Shown one piece after another: positions 25,936-33,840 of a DNA stretch of 64,000 bases. Source of the DNA: Chloroflexota bacterium (GTDB lineage Bacteria; Chloroflexota; Anaerolineae; Anaerolineales; Villigracilaceae); the NCBI GenBank assembly GCA_016234485.1, contig JACRBL010000008.1:1-64000 (forward strand). Direction: 5' to 3'. The notes below the pieces were generated by a model. It was given only the letters and a program-made list of their open reading frames with translations, was not told the DNA's origin and did not search any database. The position numbers and the translations under genes are program-made. How positions within the stretch are numbered: the stretch's first letter is position 1; every line of letters starts with the position of its first letter.

Positions 25936-26700
25936 CTATACACCTTGATCTTTTTCATCATCCCACCAGGGGCTTTCTAGTTTTGTTTCCAAAGGTCGAT
26001 CGCACCAACACCGCACCTGTTTTGTTATTTTTCCATTTTTATCCCAGTAAGTCCATACTCCCTCAGCAATTCCGTCAACAACAATTCCTCGTTGTGCCAT
26101 TACATTTCCTCCAGGCCAATAGGTTATGTACCATCCATGATGCCATCCATTTTCCTTTTCCGTCCATTTTTGCAGAAAACCAGTTTTACCAATAAAATCT
26201 TTTTGCACCAAAGCCCGTCTTTTTCTTTCTTTGATAGCCAGCAGTTCATCAGCAACTTTCTGTGATTGTTCTTCGGTGTGCCATCTTCTCGTAATTTCCA
26301 TAAGAACAAGAACAACAATATCTTTTTCAGGGATAGTCTCAAGAACCGCTGAGTCTATAGCCATTCCTGCCACTTCTTCCCAATCGTGGTACATCAGGCC
26401 ATATCCTTGCTCTTGTTCTAGCCTATCTTGCAAATGCTTGTGAGCAACCTCTGGAAAAGCATCCCTTACAAGCGTTCCATCTTTTCCATAAATGTCATAC
26501 CAACTTCCGCCAGTCGGGTATTTATTTTCCTCAATGATGATTCTCATTTTTGTCTGACGCGGGACGGTTGTGGAAAACTTTTGATAAGCCTCTTGATATT
26601 CGATAATCTCTCTTTTGTGATCGGGGCATAACAGGATTAATACTGGTTGAATTTCTTCCCAGTAATATTTACGGATTAAATCATTGCATGTAATTTTCAT
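25936..26700 (-). CDS. DUF6557-like protein with MORN-type C-terminus
   Basis: From the ATG at 26700 the product has 254 residues. The N-terminal part (LIRKYYWEEIQPVLI) recalls the DUF6557 family, often found with polymorphic toxin and immunity genes (from memory). The end, GWYITYWPGGNVMAQRGIVV followed by EGVWTYWDKNGK, reads as MORN-like repeats (toxin_15 type). The gene is much more AT-rich than its surroundings, so it is probably acquired. A longer frame begins with TTG at 26784 but would overlap the B3/B4 gene by about 46 bases. Immunity-like function is only a guess. Confidence 0.6.
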   Translation of the reverse strand: MKITCNDLIRKYYWEEIQPVLILLCPDHKREIIEYQEAYQKFSTTVPRQTKMRIIIEENKYPTGGSWYDIYGKDGTLVRDAFPEVAHKHLQDRLEQEQGYGLMYHDWEEVAGMAIDSAVLETIPEKDIVVLVLMEITRRWHTEEQSQKVADELLAIKERKRRALVQKDFIGKTGFLQKWTEKENGWHHGWYITYWPGGNVMAQRGIVVDGIAEGVWTYWDKNGKITKQVRCWCDRPLETKLESPWWDDEKDQGV

Positions 26701-26738
26701 ATTTGGTAAATTGAGACGATTTTTAATCGCGTGTCTTG

Positions 26739-27419
26739 CTATGCTGTTAATAATAAATTTTGCTCCTTTATAGCGTTTGGACAAAATTCTCTCACATTCT
26801 CCTCGATCCGCCTCAAATGCTCATCCACCACATCAGCAGAGACACCCGCGGGCGCGTAGGCCACATAAAGGACATGAGTCGTGGATGGCGTGATCGGCGA
26901 GACGTTATCCTGTCCGTAAATGATGGAGCAAACCACGCCCGTCGCATCGCGCATCACCATGTCGCCCGCGTCCATCAGTTTGGGTTCTCCGTTCATGCGG
27001 ATGAGGGTGTCGCCGCTTTTGGATACATCCATGATGATGGGCGGAATCAGTTTGGCAACATCGTGTCCTGCCGTCAGGATAAGCGTATCCATCTCGGCGA
27101 TGAAATTGGAATCGACCAGCGGTGAAACATCGGGCAGATTCTTTCCCTTCAACACAATCGACTCGAGTTGCTGTAAAACGTGATAAGTCTTGGTGAAACG
27201 CTTGTAATATTTTTGGTAAGCCGCCATGATGGGGAGCGTGACGAAATCCTGCCGTGCGAAGCCTGCAAAACGTTCACGCAGACGCGCTTCTGTTTCGCGT
27301 TTGCGTGCGTCCAATTCAGGAGATGGACGTGTATTGTCCACGCCTGAAAGTTCGAGGATGCCGATTACAGCTCCTGGATGATATGTCTTCCATTCATTAG
27401 TTGCTGAGATTGAAAGCAT
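26739..27419 (-). CDS. B3/B4 tRNA-binding-domain protein
   Basis: The 226-residue product corresponds to a free-standing B3/B4 domain as found in the beta subunit of phenylalanyl-tRNA synthetase: PIMAAYQKYYKRFTKTYHVLQQLE, then NLPDVSPLVDSNFIAEMDTL and AGHDVAKL. Such proteins may edit or bind misacylated tRNA or amino acids. I favour the ATG at 27419; an in-frame TTG four codons earlier is possible. It faces away from the transpeptidase at 27497. Confidence 0.78.
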   Translation of the reverse strand: MLSISATNEWKTYHPGAVIGILELSGVDNTRPSPELDARKRETEARLRERFAGFARQDFVTLPIMAAYQKYYKRFTKTYHVLQQLESIVLKGKNLPDVSPLVDSNFIAEMDTLILTAGHDVAKLIPPIIMDVSKSGDTLIRMNGEPKLMDAGDMVMRDATGVVCSIIYGQDNVSPITPSTTHVLYVAYAPAGVSADVVDEHLRRIEENVREFCPNAIKEQNLLLTA

Positions 27420-27483
27420 AGGAGTTCCCAAAAATTAACTCAACTCTTACAGTATAGCGCTCTTGCCCCTCTCCCAAACGCGA

Positions 27484-27489
27484 TAAAAT
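27484..27489 (+). promoter_or_regulatory. -10 box seven bases before the ATG
   Basis: TAAAAT, seven bases, then the ATG of the transpeptidase gene at 27497; the spacer is mostly C. This fits a leaderless mRNA. Confidence 0.45.
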
Positions 27490-27496
27490 ACCCCCC

Positions 27497-28501
27497 ATGC
27501 TTTCCCGACGCGAATTTCTCAAACTGAGCGGCGCGGGGTTTCTAGCCCTCGTGCTGGCCGAATTGCGCCTCGACAAAGTGCTGGCCGAAGCGCCCGTCAC
27601 GTTTCAGGGACGCGCCGCCATCAGCGGCGTGCCGGTCTACGAAGCCGCGTCGTTCAAGTCGAAGCAGATCAAATTGCTCGGTAAGGACAAGGTCATTGAC
27701 CTGCTCGCGCAATTGACGGGCGAGGGCGATTACAACCGCATCTGGTATCGCTACGCCGAGGGCTTCGTCCACTCGGCCGATATCCAACCCGTCCACACCC
27801 AACTGCAAACGCCCATCACCAAACTCGAACGCAAGCAGGTTCTCGGCGAAGTCACCGTCCCGTATTCGGACACGCGTCGCGGCTACAACATCTACGCCGA
27901 CAATGCCTACCGCGTCTTCTACGGCTCCACCCATTGGGTGACTGCGATCAACGTCAACAAAACGGATGGGAGCGTCTGGTATCAAATCTACGACGATCAT
28001 CTGCATCAAAATTTCCATCTCGACGGGCGCCACGTCCGTCTCATTCCTGACGAGGAGCTGGCTCCGCTTTCGAGCGACGTTCCCGACGCCCTGAAAACCA
28101 TCTACGTGGATCTCGAGACTCAATATGTGCTGGCCTTCGAGGACGAACGCCTCGTCATGCGGACGCGTTGCGCTACTGGCGCGGGTCGCACGAAAACACC
28201 CAAGGGGAAATACTCCACCTATCACAAAGGCCCGTCCGTCCACATGACCAACCAGGGCGACGCGAAGATCGGCATCTACGACCTGCCTGGCGTTCCCTGG
28301 TGCAGTTTCTTCACCAGCACAGGCATCGCCTTCCACGGTGTGTATTGGCACAATGACTTTGGCCAGCCGCGCAGTCACGGATGCGTGAACCTGCCCACCA
28401 GCGCCGCGAAATTCCTCTATCGCTGGACCACTCCCATCGTCCCGCCCGAGAAAAATTATCTCCACAAACCAGGCGCGGGGACGGTGGTACACGTGTCTTA
28501 G
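27497..28501 (+). CDS. Tat-exported L,D-transpeptidase (YkuD)
   Basis: The 334-residue product has the Tat signal LSRREFLKLSGAGFLALVLA, an N-terminal SH3-like region (GVPVYEAASFKSKQIKLLGK), and a YkuD domain with PRSHGCVNLP, catalytic C296, and conserved FHGVYWHNDFGQ. It is the closest relative in this window of the protein at 3854-4909, and both end with a similar FLYRW / LYRWT segment. It should form 3-3 peptidoglycan crosslinks outside the membrane. Confidence 0.88.
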   Translation: MLSRREFLKLSGAGFLALVLAELRLDKVLAEAPVTFQGRAAISGVPVYEAASFKSKQIKLLGKDKVIDLLAQLTGEGDYNRIWYRYAEGFVHSADIQPVHTQLQTPITKLERKQVLGEVTVPYSDTRRGYNIYADNAYRVFYGSTHWVTAINVNKTDGSVWYQIYDDHLHQNFHLDGRHVRLIPDEELAPLSSDVPDALKTIYVDLETQYVLAFEDERLVMRTRCATGAGRTKTPKGKYSTYHKGPSVHMTNQGDAKIGIYDLPGVPWCSFFTSTGIAFHGVYWHNDFGQPRSHGCVNLPTSAAKFLYRWTTPIVPPEKNYLHKPGAGTVVHVS

Positions 28502-28548
28502 GTTGTGGAGTCTTTTGATGTTGCGAGATAGGAGTTAGGAGATAGGGC

Positions 28549-28977
28549 ATGGATGAGAAATTTGTGAAGTTTGAGGATTGGGAGAAAACGGTTCCTGGTT
28601 ACGTGAAGAAAGATCCATTATGGGAATCGCTATACTATCGCGTTGCCCTGTTTCTCTCTGATCTTGTTTGGGATGATTGCGACATCTTGCAAAAGGATTA
28701 CCGAGCCAGGAACAACATTACTCAAATCATGCACAGTTCGGGCAGCGTGAGCGCCAACATGGAAGAGGCATATGGACGCGGCGTCGGAACGCCTGATTAT
28801 GTGCGTATAATTCGGATCAGCCTCGGCGAAGTCCGTGAAACAAGAGGCTGGTACTACCGTTCCCGCCGCGCCCTGCCCACCGATTTACTCGAACATCGCT
28901 ACATGGTGATTGATCACCTCATCTCACTTATCATCAACCTCCTCAACTCTCACAAAAGCAACCTCAGAAAAAAGTAA
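28549..28977 (+). CDS. four-helix bundle protein (23S IVS-encoded type)
   Basis: The 142-residue product belongs to the small four-helix bundle family first seen as an open frame in intervening sequences of 23S rRNA. It shows YYRVALFLSDLVWDDCDILQK, the family core SGSVSANMEEAYGRG, and VRIIRISLGEVRETRGWYYR. Cellular role is unknown; members often appear as single, patchily distributed genes. No rRNA is nearby here. Confidence 0.8.
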   Translation: MDEKFVKFEDWEKTVPGYVKKDPLWESLYYRVALFLSDLVWDDCDILQKDYRARNNITQIMHSSGSVSANMEEAYGRGVGTPDYVRIIRISLGEVRETRGWYYRSRRALPTDLLEHRYMVIDHLISLIINLLNSHKSNLRKK

Positions 28978-29039
28978 CCATCCTCCTCAGCCTATCCCCT
29001 ATCTCGCATTCCCTATCCCACATATTCCAAGGAGTCCCC

Positions 29040-29621
29040 ATGTTAATGGCATTTCAACACAACAACTATCTTCTCCGTCGTCAGGTCTTCGCCCTCGCGG
29101 GAAAGTTTCGCGTGTACGATCCTTCTGAAAATCTTGTGCTCTTCAGCGAGCAGAAAATGTTCCGCCTGCGCGAGGACATTCGCATCTATTCCGACGAATC
29201 GAAAACGCAGGAAGTGTTGACCATCAAAGCCCGCCAGATCATTGACTTTTCCGCCGCCTACGATGTGATGGATTCGACCACGGGCGAAAAGGTCGGCGCT
29301 TTGCGCCGCAAAGGCTGGCGCTCCATGTTGCGCGATGAATGGGAAGTCCTCGACGCGAACGACCAACCGCGCGGGATGCTCTTTGAAGACTCGATGCAAC
29401 TCGCCCTCCTGCGCCGCCTCCTGCTCGGCTCGCTCCTGCCGCAAAATTATGACCTGACCCTCGGCGAGACCCGCGTCGCAGACCTGCGTCAGCGCTTCAA
29501 TCTCTTCCGCTATGAACTTGATCTCGATTTCAGCATGGATCCCACTCGAACGCTGGATCGCCGCCTCGGCATCGCGGCAGGTATTTTGCTCGCGACGGTG
29601 GAAGGAAAGCAAAGCAATTAG
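29040..29621 (+). CDS. LURP-one / tubby-like domain protein
   Basis: The 193-residue product shows the antiparallel repeat pattern of the LURP-one-related (tubby C-terminal-like) fold: LLRRQVFALAGKFRVYDPSE, VLFSEQKMFRLREDIRIYSD, YDVMDSTTGEKVGALRRKGW and WEVLDANDQPRGML. A short hydrophobic C-terminal helix follows. These proteins may bind lipids or act as structural scaffolds; role in bacteria is unknown. AAGGAG lies at good distance from the ATG at 29040. Confidence 0.8.
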   Translation: MLMAFQHNNYLLRRQVFALAGKFRVYDPSENLVLFSEQKMFRLREDIRIYSDESKTQEVLTIKARQIIDFSAAYDVMDSTTGEKVGALRRKGWRSMLRDEWEVLDANDQPRGMLFEDSMQLALLRRLLLGSLLPQNYDLTLGETRVADLRQRFNLFRYELDLDFSMDPTRTLDRRLGIAAGILLATVEGKQSN

Positions 29622-29770
29622 TGGGCGATTTAAATCGCCGCAACACTTGCAAAGTCCACCTCACCTGCACTGCACCGAACGCATTGCGGTGCAAGTGTCG
29701 TGGGCTGACCCAGCCGACGAAGGTCGGTTTTGCAAAGGTTGATGCGACTTGAGTCGCCCCCAAGGTGAAA
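29622..29770. repeat. nested repeat: outer hairpin with family B inside
   Basis: The outer arms begin GGGCGATTTAAATCGC and end GCGACTTGAGTCGCCC. Inside, family B lies at 29665-29697 (CTGCACTGCACC and GCGGTGCAAGTG). It fills the gap before the next gene, and no gene is seen within it. Confidence 0.7.
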
Positions 29771-30199
29771 ATGAAAAAGCAACTCTTCACTGGTTTGGTC
29801 TTCGATGAAACAGGCCGCCCCGCCGAATCCGCTTACGTAGGCGATGAGCCCTGCTACGTGGTGGACGACGCGGGCTTCCGCCGTCACATCCCCTCCGAGC
29901 AGGTGGATCGCGCCGTGCTTGCCAACATGCAGGAACTCATCAAAGGCAGCGAGGACCTGGTCGGCGAGCAGGCCGCGAAAATGATCGGGCAGGAAGATCC
30001 GTTTAGCGTCGCGGCCATCGCCCACCAGATCAAAAACATGGACAAGCAATTCGACGCCATGATGGAAACAGGCCTGCCCGAAGATGCCCGCGCCTACCTC
30101 GGCATGATGGGCTTCAAGATCGTCATCAACTATCACGGCGAAGTCGTCAGCGTGGAACAGCCAGGCATCGCCAGCGATGACGATGACGGCGGCGAGTAA
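29771..30199 (+). CDS. conserved hypothetical protein
   Basis: The 142-residue acidic product begins MKKQLFTGLVFDETGRPAES, continues with strands GDEPCYVVDDAGFRRHI and a helical middle (ANMQELIKGSEDLVGEQAAK), and ends in a run of Asp/Glu. No membrane segment. No family recognised. A GTG two codons upstream is an alternative start. A strong terminator follows, so it ends a transcription unit. Confidence 0.65.
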   Translation: MKKQLFTGLVFDETGRPAESAYVGDEPCYVVDDAGFRRHIPSEQVDRAVLANMQELIKGSEDLVGEQAAKMIGQEDPFSVAAIAHQIKNMDKQFDAMMETGLPEDARAYLGMMGFKIVINYHGEVVSVEQPGIASDDDDGGE

Positions 30200-30213
30200 C
30201 ATCGAAGGATCAC

Positions 30214-30246
30214 AAACGTTCAACGTTAAACGTTGAACGTTTTTTT
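30214..30246 (+). terminator. terminator after the hypothetical gene
   Basis: The stem AAACGTTCAACG and CGTTGAACGTTT is followed by a T-run; the MFS gene begins 10 bases later. Confidence 0.85.
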
Positions 30247-30256
30247 ATGAGGCAAA

Positions 30257-31465
30257 ATGAGCGCATCCGAAAAAATCAAAAAACTCCCTCGCAACGTCTG
30301 GGTCGTCACCGCCACCTCGCTCCTCACCGACATCTCCTCCGAGATGATCGTCTACCTTGTGCCGCTCTTCCTCTCCAACGTGCTCGGCGTCCGCACCGCC
30401 ATCATTGGCCTGATTGACGGCGTCGCCGAAACCACCGCGTCCCTGCTCAAGATTTATTCGGGCGCGCTCAGCGACAAACTCGGCAAGCGCAAATGGCTCA
30501 CAGTCTTGGGCTACTCGCTCTCCACCATCGCCAAACCCTTTCTCTACATCGCCAACGCCTGGGGCTGGATTCTCGGTGTCCGTTTTGCAGACCGCGTCGG
30601 CAAGGGGATTCGCACCGCGCCGCGCGATGCCCTCGTTGCTGACTCAATTGACTCGACCCAGCGCGGACTCGCTTTCGGCATCCACCGCGCCGGCGACACG
30701 CTCGGAGCCTTTCTTGGACTTGGGCTGGCCGCGGCCATCGTGGGCATTCTCCAACCCCAAGCGGACACGCTGACGCGCTCCACGTTCCAGCTGGTCATCC
30801 TCGTCAGCATCATCCCCGCCGTGCTGGCGGTGATCGTCCTCGCCCTCGGCGCGCGCGACGTGGCAAAGGCAAACCCGTCGGCGCGGCCAACCCTCTCCCT
30901 CGCGGGGTTCGACTCTCGCTTCAAAACCTTCCTGGTCATCGTCGTGCTCTTCACCCTCGGAAACTCGTCTGACTCGTTTATCGTCCTGCGCGGCCAGGAG
31001 CGCGGACTGAACGTGTTGCAGGTGATGTTGATGGTGATGACGTTCAACTTCATCTACGCGATCCTCGCGGGACCTCTCGGCGCGCTCTCCGACCGAATCG
31101 GCCGCCGCCGACTCATCCTGTTCGGGTGGCTGGCCTACGGACTGGTCTACCTCGGTTTCGCGTTCTCACAGACGGGCTGGCAGGTGTGGGCGTTGTTCGG
31201 TCTCTATGGCATTTACTACGCCGCCACGGAAGGCGTCGCAAAAGCCCTGATCGCGGACCTCGTTCCCGAATCCCAGCGTGGGACGGCCTACGGTCTTTTC
31301 GCCGCGGCGGTGGGACTCACTGCGCTGCCCGCCTCGCTCATCGCGGGCGTGTTGTGGCAAGGGCTGGGATCCTGGCCCGGGTTTGGCGCGCCCGCCCCGT
31401 TCGTGTTTGGCGCGGCCATGTCCCTGCTGGCGGGGATTCTGTTCTGGCGGCTGGTCAAGGCCTGA
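30257..31465 (+). CDS. MFS transporter
   Basis: The 402-residue product has about 12 membrane helices. It begins LPRNVWVVTATSLLTDISSE, with the MFS loop motif around GALSDKLGKRKWLT and a second half-motif GALSDRIGRRRLIL. VRFADRVGKGIRTAPRDALV is typical of a group of exporters of unknown substrate. It stands as a single gene between two unrelated ones. Confidence 0.87.
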   Translation: MSASEKIKKLPRNVWVVTATSLLTDISSEMIVYLVPLFLSNVLGVRTAIIGLIDGVAETTASLLKIYSGALSDKLGKRKWLTVLGYSLSTIAKPFLYIANAWGWILGVRFADRVGKGIRTAPRDALVADSIDSTQRGLAFGIHRAGDTLGAFLGLGLAAAIVGILQPQADTLTRSTFQLVILVSIIPAVLAVIVLALGARDVAKANPSARPTLSLAGFDSRFKTFLVIVVLFTLGNSSDSFIVLRGQERGLNVLQVMLMVMTFNFIYAILAGPLGALSDRIGRRRLILFGWLAYGLVYLGFAFSQTGWQVWALFGLYGIYYAATEGVAKALIADLVPESQRGTAYGLFAAAVGLTALPASLIAGVLWQGLGSWPGFGAPAPFVFGAAMSLLAGILFWRLVKA

Positions 31466-31486
31466 GCGGGAGGCAAATCCGTGGGG

Positions 31487-31492
31487 TACAAT
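31487..31492 (+). promoter_or_regulatory. -10 box of proC
   Basis: TACAAT about 25 bases before the ATG, followed by a TTGGAGAG ribosome site. Confidence 0.4.
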
Positions 31493-31516
31493 GTCGGCTT
31501 AAAATTGGAGAGAATC

Positions 31517-32365
31517 ATGAATAAGAAAAAGATCGTATTCGTTGGAGCCGGGATGATGGCAGAAGCCATGATCGCGGGCCTCGTCAAAAATAAACTCGCG
31601 CGGCCCGAAGACATCACAGGGACGGGGCCGCGTGAGGAGCGCGGCGCGGAGTTGCGCAAGAAATATGGAATCAAAACCAGCGCCGACAACAACTCTGCCA
31701 TCCACGAAGCGGACGTGGTGGCGCTGTCCGTCAAACCGCAGAGGCTGACCGAAGTGATGAAAGGCCTCAAGGGAGTCCGAAGCGACGCGCTGGTGTTGTC
31801 GGTCATCGCGGGCGCGAACATCAAGAAGATCAGCGCTGGGCTGAAACACAAGGCGGTCGTCCGCTCAATGCCGAATACGCCCGGGCAGATTGGCGAGGGG
31901 ATCACGGTTTGGACAGCCTCGAAAGAAACGACCGACGAACAGCGCGAGACCGCGCGGGCCATTCTTGGCGCGCTGGGCGAAGAGGTTTTTGTGGAGGACG
32001 AGAATTATCTCGACATGGCGACCGCGCTCTCGGGCAACGGCCCCGCGTACGTGTTCCTCTTCACCGAAGCGCTGATCGACGCGGGCGTGCACATGGGTTT
32101 CCCGCGTCGCATTGCCGAACAACTTGTCTTGCAGACCATCAAAGGCTCAGCGTCGTTTTACGAACAGGCGCAAAAACATCCTGCCGCGTTGCGCAATCAG
32201 GTCACGTCTCCAGGCGGGACGTCTGCTGAGGCGTTGTACTATCTTGAAAAGGCAGGCTTCCGCACGGCCATCTCGCGCGCCGTGTGGGCGGCCTATCAAC
32301 GCTCGGTGGAACTGGGGAAAGAGAAGCCTGGGCATATTGAGGTGAATCAGCAGGAAGAAGATTAA
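31517..32365 (+). CDS. proC: pyrroline-5-carboxylate reductase
   Basis: The 282-residue product reduces pyrroline-5-carboxylate to proline with NAD(P)H. It has the N-terminal Rossmann motif FVGAGMMAEAMIAGL, the family segment VVRSMPNTPGQIGEG, the catalytic region ALSGNGPAYVFLF and the C-terminal signature SPGGTSAEALYYLE. Start at 31517 follows a GGAGAG site; the open frame upstream is not conserved. Confidence 0.93.
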   Translation: MNKKKIVFVGAGMMAEAMIAGLVKNKLARPEDITGTGPREERGAELRKKYGIKTSADNNSAIHEADVVALSVKPQRLTEVMKGLKGVRSDALVLSVIAGANIKKISAGLKHKAVVRSMPNTPGQIGEGITVWTASKETTDEQRETARAILGALGEEVFVEDENYLDMATALSGNGPAYVFLFTEALIDAGVHMGFPRRIAEQLVLQTIKGSASFYEQAQKHPAALRNQVTSPGGTSAEALYYLEKAGFRTAISRAVWAAYQRSVELGKEKPGHIEVNQQEED

Positions 32366-32371
32366 TATTGT

Positions 32372-32461
32372 GTCGTTGCGAGGAGGGCGCTTTTCCCGAC
32401 GAAGCAACCCCCACACCAACTTGGAGACTGCTTCGGCGGACGAGCATCGCCTCGCAGAAAC
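32372..32461. repeat. family A palindrome (copy 4), diverged
   Basis: The left arm begins GTCGTTGCGAG and the right arm ends CTCGCAGAAAC. Inner arms are CGAAGCAACC and GACTGCTTCG. The family structure is clear but more point changes are present than in copies 1-3. It lies between proC and the next gene. Confidence 0.85.
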
Positions 32462-32481
32462 AAACACAGGAGTTTACCGTT

Positions 32482-32949
32482 ATGCACCCCAACGCCCAAT
32501 TGATCGAAAAATTTTACGCCTCCTTCCAATCCCACAACGCGGATGGAATGGCCGCCTGCTACCATCCCGACGTCACCTTCACCGATCCCGCCTTCGGGAC
32601 ACTGCGCGGCGCGCAAGCCATGTCCATGTGGCGGATGCTGGTCGGGCGCAGCAAGGATCTACAAGTGACGTTCAGCAATGTAAACGCAGATGACAGTCGC
32701 GGCTCGGCGCACTGGGAGGCCAAATACAGTTTCGGCCCCAAACGCCGTCCCGTGCACAACATCACCGAAGCGGAATTTGTTTTCAAAGACGGCCTCATCT
32801 TCCAGCATACCGACCGCTTCAATTTCTGGAGATGGTCGCGCATGGCGCTGGGCATGACGGGGACATTGCTCGGCTGGACGCCGTTTATCCAGTCCGCGGT
32901 GAGGAAGAGCGCGCTGGGAGGGTTGGAAGAGTTTATGGAGAAATCCTAG
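32482..32949 (+). CDS. SnoaL-like (NTF2 fold) protein
   Basis: The 155-residue product matches the SnoaL-like fold: AQLIEKFYASFQSHNADGMA, CYHPDVTFTDPAFGTLRG, and later ITEAEFVFKDGLIFQHTDRF. These small alpha+beta cone proteins act as isomerases, hydrolases or ligand binders; the reaction cannot be predicted. CAGGAG precedes the ATG. Confidence 0.8.
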   Translation: MHPNAQLIEKFYASFQSHNADGMAACYHPDVTFTDPAFGTLRGAQAMSMWRMLVGRSKDLQVTFSNVNADDSRGSAHWEAKYSFGPKRRPVHNITEAEFVFKDGLIFQHTDRFNFWRWSRMALGMTGTLLGWTPFIQSAVRKSALGGLEEFMEKS

Positions 32950-32960
32950 CTCCCTCCTGC

Positions 32961-33000
32961 CTCCCCCAAATGCGACGAACTTCAGTCGCATTTGGGGGAG
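32961..33000. repeat. family F palindrome (copy 3)
   Basis: The arms CTCCCCCAAATGCGAC and GTCGCATTTGGGGGAG enclose a loop GAACTTCA. It ends 28 bases before the TATAAT of the next gene, an arrangement like copy 2. Confidence 0.9.
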
Positions 33001-33028
33001 GTGCCCAAAGGGCGGAGGGGGTTACACG

Positions 33029-33034
33029 TATAAT
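33029..33034 (+). promoter_or_regulatory. -10 box six bases before the ATG (leaderless start)
   Basis: TATAAT, six bases, then ATG at 33041, the same geometry as at 24364. Confidence 0.6.
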
Positions 33035-33040
33035 CACCTT

Positions 33041-33574
33041 ATGTACCCTCCACAAGAATTCACCACCGACCGTCTCCATCTCCGCCTTCCCCGCCATGAC
33101 GACGCGACCGCCATCTTCGCCGCCTACACCCAAGACCCCGAAGTGACGCGCTACCTCACCTGGCGTCCGCACAAAAGCGTGGACGAGTCTTACGCCATCC
33201 TCGACCTGATCCTCAAACTCTGGCGCGACGGCGAAGTCTTCACCTATGTTCTCACCTTGAAAGACTCAGACCATCCCATCGGCATGATCGCCATCCATCC
33301 CGATGGATTCAAACCCAGCATCGGCTACGTATTGGCGCGTTCGCACTGGGGCAAAGGCTACATGACCGAAGCCGTCCGCGGCGTGACGGACTGGCTCCTC
33401 CGTCAACCCGACATCTACCGCGTCTTCGCCACCTGCGACGTGGACAATCCCGCCTCGGCCAGGGTGATGGAAAAGGCAGGGATGAAATATGAGGGTCTGT
33501 TGCGGAGGTATATGATCCATCCCAACATCAGTGAGGAGCCGAGGGATTGTTTGATGTATGCGGCGACGCGGTAA
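33041..33574 (+). CDS. GNAT acetyltransferase, RimJ-like
   Basis: The 177-residue product is a GNAT-fold N-acetyltransferase of the ribosomal-protein acetylating type by similarity: FTTDRLHLRLPRHDDA, the acetyl-CoA loop region SHWGKGYMTEAV, and ATCDVDNPASARVMEKAGM near the end. Substrate unknown. Start is fixed by the promoter 6 bases upstream. Confidence 0.85.
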   Translation: MYPPQEFTTDRLHLRLPRHDDATAIFAAYTQDPEVTRYLTWRPHKSVDESYAILDLILKLWRDGEVFTYVLTLKDSDHPIGMIAIHPDGFKPSIGYVLARSHWGKGYMTEAVRGVTDWLLRQPDIYRVFATCDVDNPASARVMEKAGMKYEGLLRRYMIHPNISEEPRDCLMYAATR

Positions 33575-33700
33575 CCCCATCCCAACCCCCTCCGCCTGCT
33601 GGCGCAGGCACCTCCCCCAAATGCGACAAGAGTTTGATAGGTTGTCATGCGAAATATTCATGTCGCATTTGGGGGAGGACGGGTGGGGGTTCTGACGAGG
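33575..33700. repeat. family F palindrome (copy 4) with enlarged loop
   Basis: The arms at 33611-33628 and 33661-33678 (CTCCCCCAAATGCGACA and TGTCGCATTTGGGGGAG) are separated by 32 bases that do not occur in the other copies. G/C-rich flanks extend the element from 33576 to about 33692. Confidence 0.85.
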
Positions 33701-33783
33701 CAAATCGGATTCATCTCTACATCGAATCCAATCCCGTCAATTGGGCGATGGATGATGAAAACAAATAAATCGTCCGCGTGTTA

Positions 33784-33840
33784 TATAATTCGGGGCGACT
33801 ACGCACTACTGATCACTGAACACCGAAAACTGATAACTGA
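33784..33840 (+). promoter_or_regulatory. ABC-F promoter with a word repeat in the leader
   Basis: TATAAT at 33784-33789 is followed by a family H 7-nt word repeat (33805-33840, words CTGATCA and CTGAACA) that abuts the ATG at 33841. The repeat replaces the ribosome binding site region. Confidence 0.5.

Noticed and set aside
26782-26784. TTG start of the DUF6557-like gene at 26784
   Set aside because: It would overlap the upstream gene by 46 bases and use a rare start; the ATG at 26700 fits the gap better, though the evidence is not strong.
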